The translations under genes were made by a program, and so were the position numbers. The notes under the pieces were generated by a model, which saw only the letters and a list, made by a program, of their open reading frames with translations, was not told where the DNA came from and searched no databases. 64,000 nucleotides of DNA from Ignavibacteria bacterium (GTDB lineage Bacteria > Bacteroidota > Ignavibacteria > Tepidaquicellales > Tepidaquicellaceae): positions 310,001-374,000 of the forward strand of contig JADJAH010000038.1 in NCBI GenBank assembly GCA_016704345.1, read 5' to 3'. This document shows, piece after piece, positions 7,705 through 18,207 of this stretch. How positions within the stretch are numbered: position 1 is the first letter of the stretch; each line of letters begins with the position of its first letter.

Positions 7705-10620
7705 GTGATTTTAATTGACTATATTTACAACCAAATTAATCAAACAATCTCTGCATCAGTGAAGAATATTATTCTCTGCGTCATTCTATTGTCAGTTATG
7801 ACAATGAAGATCTCATTTGCTCAATTATATCAAGGTCCTGCCGCCGGTTCCATAACCGGGGGAGTTATGGTTACTACAGATAGTTTTACAGATGAACCCA
7901 TAACCGATCCCGGCGCTCCGTTCATCATCAAAGGAACACAGAACGAACTCTTGCCGTCTGATATTCCTCCTTATAAGAGTAATGTCAGGCCAACAGGGCC
8001 GGAAGGAACAAATTTTGTTCTGGATCAATCTTCTTATGGCACCGAATCAGATTCCCCTTCGATCTTGCTCAGGAGTTTTCCCGGAGTTCCAAGAACGAAT
8101 TTTGTACCACCTGATGCATCGATTGCCGCCGGACCTACTCATATAGTAGGAGGAGTTAACTCAACATTCAGAATTTGGGATAAGCAAGGAAATGTACTTA
8201 AGACAATTTCAGCTTCTGCCTGGCTTTCATCTATAGGACTGGGAATAGGAGGAACCGTCTCAGATCCTAAAATAGTTTATGATCATTTCTCAAAAAGATG
8301 GATCATGTCATGGATAACTCCTCCGATTGGTCCAAGAGCTTATGATGTTATATCTATTTCTGATGATTCGATACCACTCGGAAACTGGTATAATTTTGCA
8401 ATGAGAACCGATCTCAATGGTAATACACCCGAAGATTTATGGAGAGACTATCAGGGAGTAGGGTATGATGCAAACGCAATTTACATAACAGGCAACGGCT
8501 TTTCACTTTCAAGCAGTTCGTTCAGATATTCAACATTGAGAATTATCAACAAGGCTCAGCTCTATACAAACAATGGCGGGCCGGTAAGCTGGTATGATAT
8601 GTGGGACCTCAGAGATGCAAGCACTCAGGGAATAAACTTCGGGATTAGACCGACGATAACATACGGAAATCCGAATGAGTATTATCTTCTCTGTAATGCA
8701 AACGGAGGCACATATGTCTCATTGTATAAACTTGTTAATCCGCTCTCAAATCCTTCAATGACCGGTGTTGCTATTCCTGTCGTGCAATATTCATCCCCGC
8801 CTGCATCCGGTCAGCTTGGATCTACGGCTACAATTACTTCAGGAGGTTCTGCTGCTTTCAGAAGCGAACCTGTTTTCAGAAACGGACATCTGTATGCTGT
8901 TCATGCTGTGCGAAATGATCTTTATTCTGCATTCAAATATTATAAGCTGAATGTAACGAGCAATACGGCAGTTCAGGATATTACTTTTGGCGCTCCGGAG
9001 TTTTACTACTCATATCCTGCTATCAGTGTTGACAAGAATGAAAATGTTATGATCTCATTTTCAAGATCGGCAACTACTCAGTATATAGGTGCCGGCTACA
9101 CAACGAGAACCGCTACAGATCCCTCAGACTTCTTTAACCCTTCCTTATTGCTTCAGCCGGGAAGAGGAACTTATGTAAATACAGGATCAAGCAACAGATG
9201 GGGCGACTACAACGGCTCCTGGCTTGATCCCTCAAATGAAGAAGATTTTTGGATCATGACTGAATACGCAGACTTGCAGAATCTTTGGGGAGTCTGGGTT
9301 GGAAATGCAAGGGTGGCCCCATATCAGACTTCAAGAATTTTTTCAGACAGAGATTCTTTGAAATTTGGAAATATTGAAGTGAATGCTGTAAGCGATACGC
9401 AGAAAATTGTGTTGAGAAATTACGGGAACACAAATTTGAACATTACAGGGATACTTTCATCAAACAGTGAATTTCGTGTCCTGAATTCTCCGAACCTGCC
9501 TGTTAGCATTCCTTTTAGCGATTCATTAATTCTCAAAGCCGTATTTGCTCCAATATCAATTGGTAATAAAACAGATTCATTAAGAATAACAAGCAACGAT
9601 GCTATAAATCCTAATTTCTATCTCGGCTTAAGAGGAAAAGGATATGTGATAAATCCGGTAAAAGCAAATATGATCTATGCAGTGACTGGTGCACAGTCAA
9701 GCGCGGCATTGCTTACTCTTAATCAGACAACCGGAACAGCAACTTCAATCGGCTTAACAGGATTGTCTCAGTTGAATGGCTTGAGCATTAGACCATCAAA
9801 CAATCAAATGTATGCTGTACTCTCCAGTGCCCCGGCGACACAGCTATTCAGAGTGAATGCAAGTCAGGGAGATGCTTATTCAGTATCATCTATCCCTGCA
9901 CCGAACATAAGGGGAATTGCGTTCGATATTAATGACGATCTCTTTTGTTCTTCAATAGACGGGAAGCTATACAAATATTATTTATCTACAGGTGATACTG
10001 ACTACATTGGCAATACAGCAATTCCATCGCTGTTCGGACTATCGATTAATCCTGTTAACAGAACACTTTGGGGAATTTCTGCAGCAGGCGGAGTTTATAA
10101 GATCAATAAAGAAACAGGAACTTCACAGCTTGTTGGAAATACCGGAAACACTCCTAACCCGGACATTGCTTTCTCAAAGACCGGTGTTCTCTATGGTTTG
10201 TCGGGAGTGTCAGTGACTATCAATAAGCTTCTCAGAATCGATACTACTTCGGGCACAAGCTCTGTGATTGGCACAGGAACCGGCTTTGCAGGAATCAATG
10301 GTATTGCAATTTCACCGGAAGTTGTTGGAATTTATTCTAACGGAGAGACAGTGCCTGATTCATACTTGCTAATGCAAAACTTTCCAAATCCATTTAACCC
10401 GGTAACATCTATTATTTATGATCTCAAAACATCGGGCACTGTTAATCTTACTGTATATGATGCACTGGGAAGAGAAGTGGAAACACTTGTAAACCAGTAC
10501 CAGCAAGCCGGAAGCTACAGATACGTATTTGATGCCAGCAGACTTTCTTCGGGTGTTTATTTTTACTCACTGAACTCCAATGAGTTCTCTGATGTAAAGA
10601 GAATGGTCTTGCTCAAGTAA
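7705..10620 (+). CDS. Large secreted protein with type IX sorting domain
   Basis: A 971-residue exported protein. The frame opens at GTG 7705, but GTG 7759 gives a compact signal peptide (KNIILCVILLSVMTM, cleavage probably after SFAQ) and may be the true start; neither has a clear ribosome-binding site. In order: a large N-terminal region (about 60-540) lacking a family I recognise, with features of a six- or seven-bladed surface propeller; an Ig-like choice-of-anchor D domain (about 545-645, with RNYGNTNLNITGIL); a repeat region (about 650-870) with GLSIRPSNNQMYAV-type segments; and a C-terminal sorting domain beginning LMQNFPNPFNP. The last predicts export by type IX secretion and anchoring at the cell surface. 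Confidence 0.88.
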   Translation: MILIDYIYNQINQTISASVKNIILCVILLSVMTMKISFAQLYQGPAAGSITGGVMVTTDSFTDEPITDPGAPFIIKGTQNELLPSDIPPYKSNVRPTGPEGTNFVLDQSSYGTESDSPSILLRSFPGVPRTNFVPPDASIAAGPTHIVGGVNSTFRIWDKQGNVLKTISASAWLSSIGLGIGGTVSDPKIVYDHFSKRWIMSWITPPIGPRAYDVISISDDSIPLGNWYNFAMRTDLNGNTPEDLWRDYQGVGYDANAIYITGNGFSLSSSSFRYSTLRIINKAQLYTNNGGPVSWYDMWDLRDASTQGINFGIRPTITYGNPNEYYLLCNANGGTYVSLYKLVNPLSNPSMTGVAIPVVQYSSPPASGQLGSTATITSGGSAAFRSEPVFRNGHLYAVHAVRNDLYSAFKYYKLNVTSNTAVQDITFGAPEFYYSYPAISVDKNENVMISFSRSATTQYIGAGYTTRTATDPSDFFNPSLLLQPGRGTYVNTGSSNRWGDYNGSWLDPSNEEDFWIMTEYADLQNLWGVWVGNARVAPYQTSRIFSDRDSLKFGNIEVNAVSDTQKIVLRNYGNTNLNITGILSSNSEFRVLNSPNLPVSIPFSDSLILKAVFAPISIGNKTDSLRITSNDAINPNFYLGLRGKGYVINPVKANMIYAVTGAQSSAALLTLNQTTGTATSIGLTGLSQLNGLSIRPSNNQMYAVLSSAPATQLFRVNASQGDAYSVSSIPAPNIRGIAFDINDDLFCSSIDGKLYKYYLSTGDTDYIGNTAIPSLFGLSINPVNRTLWGISAAGGVYKINKETGTSQLVGNTGNTPNPDIAFSKTGVLYGLSGVSVTINKLLRIDTTSGTSSVIGTGTGFAGINGIAISPEVVGIYSNGETVPDSYLLMQNFPNPFNPVTSIIYDLKTSGTVNLTVYDALGREVETLVNQYQQAGSYRYVFDASRLSSGVYFYSLNSNEFSDVKRMVLLK

Positions 10621-10649
10621 GAAAAGAAACGAGTTGTAAGTTCACAGAG

Positions 10650-10688
10650 CAGGTTGTCAGTCTGATGATTGGCAACCTGTTTGCTTTA
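10650..10688 (+). terminator. Terminator-like hairpin after the secreted protein gene
   Basis: CAGGTTGTCA at 10650-10659 pairs with TGGCAACCTG at 10670-10679 with one mismatch, followed by TTTGCTTT. The T-tract is interrupted, so termination strength is uncertain. Confidence 0.55.
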
Positions 10689-10730
10689 AGGTTCTAATCC
10701 ATTTATTCTATCAGCCGGGCATTTTTAAAA

Positions 10731-10754
10731 TCATGATTCGCAAGTCAATCATGA
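10731..10754. promoter_or_regulatory. 8-bp inverted repeat upstream of the anchored propeller gene
   Basis: TCATGATT and AATCATGA are separated by 8 bases, about 90 bases before the start at 10843. It could be an operator for the 10843-12302 gene pair; no regulator is adjacent. Confidence 0.25.
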
Positions 10755-10842
10755 TCATCCTTAAATTGCCAAGATATCTTTCTGTATAGATTGGAACTTT
10801 TAGCAAAGGTAAGTTAATTAACAGTTTACATTAAAGATACTG

Positions 10843-11889
10843 ATGAGACATTTGATAAGGGTATTCCTTCCCTTAATTGCAATAATAATATTTGTTAGAT
10901 TCTACTTTGCCAATCCTCCGGGGATGCAACCTGTTGGTAATTATCCAATCTGGCTGAGAGACAGTTCGGACAGGCAGACTGAGCAGACTTCCGGATTATT
11001 CTTCATCGGAATGTACAACGATAAGAAGAATTTTATCTCATGTGATGACATAGGTAAGATCAACAGAATAGAGGTTGATGAATCGCAGCTGATTCCATAT
11101 CCCAATATCACACCTATTGAGTTCTCTGATGAAGTGAAGACATTGTTCAGTAAATTCAAGAAGATTGATATGGAGGAAATCGTTTATGACAAATCAACCA
11201 ACAAGATACTTCTGGTAATTGAAGGACATGAGTACAGTTCAAACGATCCGATGATCTACAGGCAAAAGGAGGGAGTTTACGAAATGACTTTTAACAAGGA
11301 TATAAACACTTTTGATACACTGCTTACAATAAAGAGATTATCTCTGCCAAAGGAAATTTATACTTATACTTTTGACAATATAGGGTTTGAGGGATTTTCC
11401 GCGACTAAGGATTTTTTCTACCTCGGACTCGAGAATTTTCAAGAAACAGATGGGCAATTTACAGACAGTACATATTTGTATATATATGACCGAGCTACTG
11501 ACTCGCTCAAAGCTATTTCTACAAGGGAGTTTGAAATATCTTCTATAAGCGGACTTTATGCTATTGGTGATAAAACTTTGTTCGGAATCGACAGAAACAT
11601 GAAGCAAATGTTCAGGTTGGATTTTGATGAAGATCACAATGTAATTTCGTCTGAAAGAAAACTCCTTGATCTTATTCTTCCGGGACATAAAGACATGGCT
11701 AACATTCCGGGTATCGCGCCTGAGTCCATCACTGTTGACAATGAAGGAGCATTCTATGTGGCGATTGATCCATGGTTGAGTTTTTATAAGCCCGATCTTG
11801 CTCAAAGAAAATTACTCTCTGATGAAAATCTTTTTAATTTCAAAAAGGAAGTGCCATTGCTTTATAAATTCAGTAATGAATTCAAATGA
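10843..11889 (+). CDS. Membrane-anchored propeller-like protein (phytase-like/SdiA-regulated type, tentative)
   Basis: A 348-residue protein with one N-terminal hydrophobic segment (about residues 4-22), so either an uncleaved anchor or a signal peptide, with the rest outside the cytoplasm. The body has repeating strand-turn units such as FDNIGFEGFSA, FFYLGLEN and IAPESITVDNEGAFYVA, which recall beta-propeller proteins of the esterase-like-phytase or SdiA-regulated families. This is a pattern-based guess; no catalytic residues can be assigned. It overlaps the following YjbQ-family gene by 4 bases (ATGA), so the two form an operon. Confidence 0.55.
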   Translation: MRHLIRVFLPLIAIIIFVRFYFANPPGMQPVGNYPIWLRDSSDRQTEQTSGLFFIGMYNDKKNFISCDDIGKINRIEVDESQLIPYPNITPIEFSDEVKTLFSKFKKIDMEEIVYDKSTNKILLVIEGHEYSSNDPMIYRQKEGVYEMTFNKDINTFDTLLTIKRLSLPKEIYTYTFDNIGFEGFSATKDFFYLGLENFQETDGQFTDSTYLYIYDRATDSLKAISTREFEISSISGLYAIGDKTLFGIDRNMKQMFRLDFDEDHNVISSERKLLDLILPGHKDMANIPGIAPESITVDNEGAFYVAIDPWLSFYKPDLAQRKLLSDENLFNFKKEVPLLYKFSNEFK

Positions 11890-12302
11890 AAAGCTACAGA
11901 AAAGAATTATGGTTTGAAACAAGCTCAAGAAGACAGTTAGTCAACATCACAAACGAAGTGGAGGAATGTCTTATTGAAAGCGGCATCAAAGAAGGGTTGG
12001 TGCTTTGCAATGCAATGCATATAACGGCAAGTGTTTTTATAAACGATGATGAACCGGGGCTCCATGATGATTATGAAAAGTGGCTTGAAAAACTGGCGCC
12101 GGAGAAACCGCACTCTCAATATAATCACAATTCAAATGAAGACAATGCCGATGCACATCTTAAGAGAACCATTATGGGCAGGGAAGTAGTAGTTGCAGTC
12201 ACAAACGGCAGACTCGACTTTGGACCGTGGGAACAGATCTTTTATGGCGAGTTCGACGGGAAAAGAAAGAAACGTGTACTTATTAAAATAATCGGCGACT
12301 GA
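11886..12302 (+). CDS. YjbQ family protein (UPF0047, secondary thiamine-phosphate synthase-like)
   Basis: A 138-residue cytoplasmic protein matching the YjbQ/UPF0047 family, which has weak thiamine-phosphate synthase activity in E. coli but no firm physiological role. Family signatures are HNSNEDNADAHLKR (His and acidic residues around the putative active site) and the C-terminal GRLDFGPWEQIFYGEFDG. Its ATG overlaps the stop of the anchored protein gene. It meets the next gene tail to tail with a one-base gap and no terminator between. Confidence 0.9.
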   Translation: MKSYRKELWFETSSRRQLVNITNEVEECLIESGIKEGLVLCNAMHITASVFINDDEPGLHDDYEKWLEKLAPEKPHSQYNHNSNEDNADAHLKRTIMGREVVVAVTNGRLDFGPWEQIFYGEFDGKRKKRVLIKIIGD

Positions 12303-12303
12303 A

Positions 12304-12990
12304 TTATTTTTTCAGTTCCTTTAATGCCGAGTCAAGCTTTGTCCTCCTTGGTGCTTCCTGCGGTGACACCATCTTGAAATCTACTCCTTGCGGAAGTTCA
12401 AATTCCGAAGCCGAATTTTCTGGCAACGCTTGTATATCTGTGGCAACTGCAAGAAATTCCGGCGACTTTATTCTGAGAATATGTTTCTTGTTTGCTACAC
12501 TGAGAAAAACATTGTTGCCCAGATCATATATGTCGCAGTTGTAACCCAGAATGTTCTCGCTACCTTTAACACTCTTTCCTTCCAGAAGTCTTTCAAAATC
12601 TTTGGGATCAGCAATAGTCTCGCCCGTCAGTTTTCTGTTGTTGTATTCGTTCATGGAGGTTTTCATTGACATCTTCTTGCCTGCTACTTCAGTGATGCTG
12701 TATGCCGTATTACCTTTTATGTAAATGACATTCAGACTCTTCATCCCCATCATTTCGGAGTCTATTATCTGTTTGAGTTCCTTGCCGTTTCGCTTGATTG
12801 TCATTGTACCGTTTATTGCTCCGGTAATATTGTAAGTAGTTGATACATTATCCCCGAGTTCTTTTGTTGATGTTGTTTCTTGTTTAGGAGTTTGTGTATC
12901 CGTTTGTGTCTTCTGTTCTTCCTTGCCGCAAGATGCTATGTATGCAAAGATCGTTACAAACAATAGTGCGCGTATTGTGAAGTGTGTCAT
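12304..12990 (-). CDS. Lipoprotein, DUF4412-like
   Basis: A 228-residue lipoprotein: hydrophobic leader, lipobox I-A-S-C with the lipidated Cys at residue 21, then a Gln/Thr-rich low-complexity linker (residues 23-45). The folded part (about 50-210) has the strand pattern and phrases such as ILGYNCDIYDL and KHILRIKSPEFLA seen in DUF4412-type periplasmic/outer-membrane lipoproteins of Bacteroidetes relatives, whose function is unknown. Family placement is moderate confidence; export is well supported. Confidence 0.7.
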   Translation of the reverse strand: MTHFTIRALLFVTIFAYIASCGKEEQKTQTDTQTPKQETTSTKELGDNVSTTYNITGAINGTMTIKRNGKELKQIIDSEMMGMKSLNVIYIKGNTAYSITEVAGKKMSMKTSMNEYNNRKLTGETIADPKDFERLLEGKSVKGSENILGYNCDIYDLGNNVFLSVANKKHILRIKSPEFLAVATDIQALPENSASEFELPQGVDFKMVSPQEAPRRTKLDSALKELKK

Positions 12991-13018
12991 TTGATTTTGT
13001 ATTTCTTGTTTTGAATGA

Positions 13019-13057
13019 AACAGGATTTTACTCTTTGCCTATGAGCAAAATCCTGTT
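13019..13057 (-). terminator. Long hairpin downstream of trxA
   Basis: A 15-bp stem (AACAGGATTTT and complement, with one mismatch before the last three pairs), 9-base loop. On the minus strand it follows the trxA stop by about 23 bases; the tract after it is only weakly T-rich, so it may end the trxA transcript or stabilise its 3' end. Confidence 0.55.
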
Positions 13058-13080
13058 CAAAGAATTCTGATTTATGAAAC

Positions 13081-13416
13081 TCAGTTTACAGCCGGTTCGA
13101 GATGTGCGTCGAGCTTCTGTATGATAGCGGATTTCGGTACTGCACCGACTATCTGATCTACAATCTTTCCGCCTTTAAAAATAAGAAGTGTTGGTATGCT
13201 TCTGATGCCAAATTTGGTTGCGACCATTTGATTGTTGTCAACATCAAGCTTTCCTACTTTTACCTTACCCTGATAATCGTTTGCAATCTCTTCTACAGTC
13301 GGAGCAATTAGTTTGCACGGGCCGCACCATACTGCCCAGAAATCTATCAGTACAGGTATTTCTGAATTCACTACTTCGTTCTCAAAGTTAGCGTCGGTTA
13401 TTTCTATTGTTGCCAT
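13081..13416 (-). CDS. trxA: Thioredoxin
   Basis: A 111-residue classical thioredoxin with the active site WCGPC (C31, C34), the buried Asp in LIDFW and the cis-Pro loop RSIPTLLIF. It reduces disulfides in the cytoplasm and could recycle the two peroxiredoxins encoded in this window. The start ATG at 13416 has a purine-rich AAAGGACC sequence upstream. It is transcribed in the same direction as dnaE, 46 bases downstream of it. Confidence 0.97.
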   Translation of the reverse strand: MATIEITDANFENEVVNSEIPVLIDFWAVWCGPCKLIAPTVEEIANDYQGKVKVGKLDVDNNQMVATKFGIRSIPTLLIFKGGKIVDQIVGAVPKSAIIQKLDAHLEPAVN

Positions 13417-13462
13417 GTATTGGTCCTTTCGGTTTATTGAATTATCTGAATTGAAATATTGG

Positions 13463-16400
13463 TTAGTTCAAAGTCAAATTATTTTCTCCAACTATATTTT
13501 TCAAGTTGGAAATTAACTCCTTGGATGCTCTTACTTTATACTCCTTTGAAATGAAAGTCTTTACGCTTCCGTTATCCCGCAATGCAAAAAAAATCTTAGT
13601 GGTTCCCGGATGCTGTTCTACAAGTTCTTTGATCTGATGAAGATCACGGATATCTTTCAAATTACCGTTGATGTTTATTACAAGATTCTTCGCATACATT
13701 TCAATGAATCCGTCTATTGGATAGATCTCCTCCACAGTTAAAGACAAGTCAATCAGATTCATAAGTTCCTTTTCATAAATTGCCAACGGATGACCGGTAA
13801 TATAAAACCCGATTGCAGCTTTTTCTTTATTGTATTTTTCACTTTCAGGAAATTCAGGATAATTCTGAATTATAGAGTTGTCATCATTTGATGAGCTGTC
13901 ACTCGAGCCGAACAGGCCTTCCTGTCCTCTTGCTTCATGCGTCTGTCCGTACCTTTGTGCATAAAGTGTGGCTCTTTCCATGTTGAGAAAAAGTTTGTTC
14001 CTGTTAGATTCTATCGAATCAAATGCTCCCGCAAATATAAGGCTTTCAATTGCTTTCTTGTTTACAAGCCGCAGGTCAACTCTCTTGAGAAAATCTATGA
14101 AGCTCTTGAATTGTCCGTCCTTTTCACGCTCATCAATGATACTTTGTGAAGCCTTCTCTCCGACATTCTTAATAGCGCTTAGTCCGTAGATTATCGCTCC
14201 GCCGGCTGAAGGATCTTCATAATACTTTACAGTGAATCCCATCATGCTTTCGTTTACGTCCGGTGCGCGAAGCGATGTCTTCATCTTTCGGCATTCATTA
14301 GCTAACTGCTGAAGCTCCGTTTCATCATCTTTTCTGCATTCCATTGATGTTGCGAGAAACTCCAAGCGGGTAATGGGTTTTGAGATATGCCGTATAAAAT
14401 GCAAGAACTGAATATGCAACTCCGTGCGATTTGTTAAACCCATAATCTGCAAAGTCGAGTATCAAATCAAAAATCTCTGAAGCCGTCTTCTTCTGCACAT
14501 TATTCTCAATCGCGCCTTTGATAAATTCTTCCTTTATCTGCACCATCTTTTCCTTGATCTTCTTTCCCCATGGCCTTTCTCATAATGTCTGCCTGTGCAA
14601 GTGAGAAGCCTGCAATGTCACGCGCGATCTGCATAACCTGCTCCTGATAAACTATGATGCCGTAAGTCTCTTTAAGCGTTGACTCCATCAACGGATGAAT
14701 ATATGTGATGGGTTTCTTGCCGTTGCGCTTATCGATGAAATCAGGAATTAACTTCATCGGACCCGGCCTGTAAAGAGCATTCATGGCGGCAAGGTCGTTG
14801 ATGTTCTTCGGCTTCAGCTTTGCAAGGTATTCGCGCATCTTGCTTTTTGAGAACTGGAAAATACCGACAGTCGAGCCTGATGAGAAAAGATCATAAGTCT
14901 TCGGATCATCGAGCGGAATTTTCTCAGTGGTAAGATCAGTCCCGTTTCTTGAATTAACAAGTTTGAGAGTCTTTCCTATTACTTTGAGTTCTTTGAGCCC
15001 AAGAAAATCTATCTTGATAAGTCCGGCATCTTCAAGCTGATTCATGTCGTATTGTGTGCAAAGACATTGTCCTCACATGTAACTTTCGACAGTGGAACAT
15101 AGTCAGTTACATTGCCCGGTGCAATCACCAGACCTGATGCATGAATGGATGAATTCTTATTGAGGTTCTGAAGTACAAGGCAGATGTCATACAAACGTTT
15201 CTTCTCTTCTTTGAAAATCCATCGCCTGTCTTGAAATAGTTCTTGAAGTCCTGCTCTTCCTTCATACACTCCTCAAGCTTCTTCACTTTGCCAAATAGAA
15301 TCAGGATTGTCTTTGTTAGATCATTGATCTCCTGAAAAGGAAAATTCAAAACACGCCCAACATCTTTCAGAACTCCCCCAGAGCAAGTTTATTAAATGTA
15401 ACAATCTGTGCAACAGAATCTTCGCCGTACTTTTCTTTAGCGTACTGAATCACTTCATCCCGCCTGTCATCCTGAAAATCAATGTCAATATCAGGCATCG
15501 AAACACGCTCAGGATTAAGGAATCTTTCGAACAGCAGATCATACTCGAGCGGATTAACATCAGTAATTCCAACGCAATAGCAGACAAGGCTTCCCGCTGC
15601 GCTTCCTCTTCCCGATCCTACAAGTATTCCCTTGCTTCGAGCATAGCTGATGAAATCCTGAACGATAAGGAAGTAGCCGGAGAAGTTCATCTTCTCAATT
15701 ACTTCAAGTTCATAGTTTAGACGATCCTCTGCATTGTCCGGAATCTTATCAAATCTTTGTTTCAATCCTTCGAAGGAAAGTTTGCGAAGATATTCATTGT
15801 AACTCTTTACTTTCTTTTCTTCTTCAGGTATAACAAAATTTGGCATGTGGTTAACCGAAGTGTCAAGTTCCAGATTGCATTTTTCAGTCACTTCCCAAGT
15901 AGAAATAATTGCCTCAGGAAAATCACGAAAGAGTTTGCACATTTCTTCTGAAGACTTGAAATAGATCTGATCGGTTCCATACCGAAGATTAGTCAGAATG
16001 TCAGATGCATCACCGTTGCGGAAATTCTTGTTTGATTGCTTCGCGCTTATGTTTAGGTAGATGTTGTGAGCGATCGCATGTTCTTTCTTGATATAGTGAA
16101 CGTCATTCGTTGCAATCAGCTTTATACCAAACTTCTTGGCAAGGCCGGGCATTTCTTTCATCACTTTCTTTTCAGCATCTATGCCGTGATCCTGAATCTC
16201 AAGATAGAAATCATCACCGAAGATGTCTTTGTAAACGCCTGTCATCTTCTCGGCAGTCTTCATATCGCCGCGAGTGATGTAACAAGATATCACTCCGCCT
16301 GCGCAGGCAGATGTTGCAACTAATCCTTCATGATATTGACTAAGCACATCAAGGTCGATCCTCGGCTTATAGTAGTATCCTTCGGTATGTCCGATGGATG

Positions 16401-16782
16401 TCAGCTTTATAAGATTTCTGTAACCAATCTCATCTTTGGCAAGCAATATAAGGTGTGCATAGTTGATGTTTGCTGAAGCGAGGCCATCAGAATTCTCCGG
16501 TGCATCGTCTTCAAAATCTTCGGCAGTTCTTGTGTTAGATCTTTTGTTCCTGTCGAATCTTGTACCTGACTGAGCAACGTAAACTTCGCACCCGATGATC
16601 GGCTTAATATTCTTCTGTTTTGCTTTCTTGTAAAAATCCATAACGCCGTACATCACCCCGTGATCGGTGAGAGCGACCGCAGGCATGTTGAATTCTGCAG
16701 CAGCATTGACGAGCCCGTCTATTGTTGAGATTGCATCAAGCAGTGAGTAGTGACTGTGATTATGTAAATGTATGAATTCCAA
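13463..16782 (-). CDS. dnaE: DNA polymerase III alpha subunit, with five frameshifts
   Basis: The replicative polymerase, read as one gene broken by five single-base indels: near 15375-15379 (one base missing in a 5-C run), 15210 (one missing), 15060 (one missing), 14563-14569 (one extra) and 14362 (one extra). After each, the DnaE sequence continues in the predicted frame. Visible parts: PHP domain (HLHNHSHYSLLD), palm with DIDIDFQDDRR and IKIDFLGLK (the three catalytic Asp), HhH region and C-terminal domain. The annotated frame can start at TTG 16836, but TTG 16782 gives EFIHLHNHS, the usual N-terminus. The C-terminal OB-fold appears missing (see findings). Probably a functional gene with sequence errors. 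Confidence 0.88.
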
Positions 16783-16836
16783 TGTATATGAAATGCGGTT
16801 ACGATTAATTGAAGAATGGAATTGGATCTGTTGCAA

Positions 16837-17291
16837 GATAATTCTTTGAGCCGAGAAATTAAACTATGTTATTCCAGTGTCCGGGATTGATTGCATTCAA
16901 TTCAGTTTTATGCTGCATCAACCTCATCCAAAATCAACAAAAATAAGTTATAAAATGCCTCAAATACTTGGGAAAATAGAAAAATGTGTCCGGGAAAAAT
17001 GGCACTATAAACCCTAATGCTGATTCATTTTTAAACTATTTATTTTTGTGATGATCAAAATTGATGGAAATAATGCAGGGAAAACTCAAAAAGAAATCTT
17101 TGACAATGCCATTCACTACCAATAAGTTTGAATAAGTTCTAGTTTTACCTTTTATAGATGTCGAGTATGTCGGGCTCCCAAGGGCAAAATTTGTTAAGGG
17201 TCAACATAATGATCTTTGTCGATTGCCCGGGCATAGGTTCAAAGACATTATTAGGTGGCAACAATGCAGAATAAATTTTAAACGATCATAA
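16837..17291. other. Intergenic, nothing recognised
   Basis: About 450 bases between dnaE and the hairpins at 17292. It is AT-rich; I see no coding frame with a recognisable product, no tRNA and no repeat shared with the other elements of the window. The dnaE promoter should lie at its low-coordinate end. Confidence 0.5.
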
Positions 17292-17320
17292 CAAAAAGCC
17301 GACACTCAACATGCCGGCTT
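17292..17320 (-). terminator. Rho-independent terminator on the minus strand
   Basis: Read on the minus strand, AAGCCG and CGGCTT form a stem over a 13-base loop, followed by TTTTT. A second, 9-bp hairpin (AGCAGTCTC with GAGACTGCT, 17330-17359) lies just upstream of it. Both are downstream of the minus-strand 1-Cys peroxiredoxin gene and probably end its transcript. Confidence 0.65.
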
Positions 17321-17361
17321 CACATAGAAAGCAGTCTCTGCCGAGGGTCGGAGACTGCTTC

Positions 17362-17571
17362 TTTTGAAATTAGGAATTAAGAATTAGGAATTTAGAATTT
17401 GAAACCCACAGTAGAGTTTTGACATCCCATATTCCTCAAAGTTCTTCCTGAGAAACAGCTTCGCACCAATTTCCCACTTTTCCCGAAGGATGGCTTCGCC
17501 TCAATTTTCAATTCTCCACTTTCCCTTTTTTAATTCTTAATTCTTAATTCTTAATTCTTAATTCTTAATTT
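17362..17571. repeat. Inverted pair of TTAATTC/GAATTAA-type short tandem repeats
   Basis: A left block of GAATTAAGAATTAGGAATT type (17366-17403) and a right block of about five TTAATTC units of 7-8 bases (17530-17571) are mutually complementary across about 125 bases, so the stretch could fold into a long AT-rich stem. The right block runs into the repaired stop codon of the peroxiredoxin gene. Confidence 0.55.
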
Positions 17572-18207
17572 ACTTATTGGGCTGTGGAGTCAATCTCAAG
17601 TATGGCTTCACTGTCTTGAAACCCTTGGAAACTTCTTTGCTGCATCTTCATCATTTATAGAATTTGAAATAATGCAATCATCTCCATCTTTCCAATTAAC
17701 TGGAGTGGCAACTGAATAATTGGTAGTCAATTGAAGAGAGTCAATTGCTCTGAGGATCTCATAGAAATCTCTTCCGGTTGAAGCAGGATAGGTGAGTGTA
17801 AGTTTGATTTTCTTGTCAGGACCAATCACAAAAACGGATCTTACAGTTAATTTGTCATCTGCATTCGGGTGGATCATATCATAGAGATTAGCCACATACT
17901 TATCTTCATCAGCTATCATTGGAAAATTCATGGTTGTGTTTTGAGTCTCATTTATGTCTTTGATCCACTCATTATGGGATTCAAGGTCATCAACGCTTAA
18001 GCCTATGACTTTAACATTTCTCTTATCAAATTCATCCTTGAGTTTTGAAACCATACCCAGTTCGGTTGTGCATACAGGTGTAAAATCTGCGGGGTGAGAG
18101 AAAATCACTCCCCATTTTTCTCCAAGCCATTCATGAAACATAAATTCACCTTCTGTTGTCTTCGCCAGAAAATTTGGCGCCGTATCTCCAAGTTTTAACG
18201 CTGCCAT
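17570..18207 (-). CDS. 1-Cys peroxiredoxin (Prx6-like), frameshifted near its 3' end
   Basis: A peroxiredoxin of about 212 residues. Peroxidatic C46 lies in HPADFTPVCTTE; the C-terminal half has the extended Prx6-type tail with VNWKDGDDCIIS and, after repair, YLRLTPQP. As written the frame stops at 17608, ending FPRVSRQ; adding one A in the AA before GGG (near 17625) gives KGFKTVKPYLRLTPQ and a stop at 17570-17572, as in the family. It reduces peroxides in the cytoplasm using thiol reductants. It is transcribed alone, with a 170-base gap to the next gene upstream. Confidence 0.88.

Noticed and set aside
13463..16782. Programmed frameshifting in dnaE
   Set aside because: There are five shifts in both directions at unrelated sites, without slippery heptamers plus downstream structures. 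Similar shifts occur in ribosomal protein and other genes, so sequence error is simpler.
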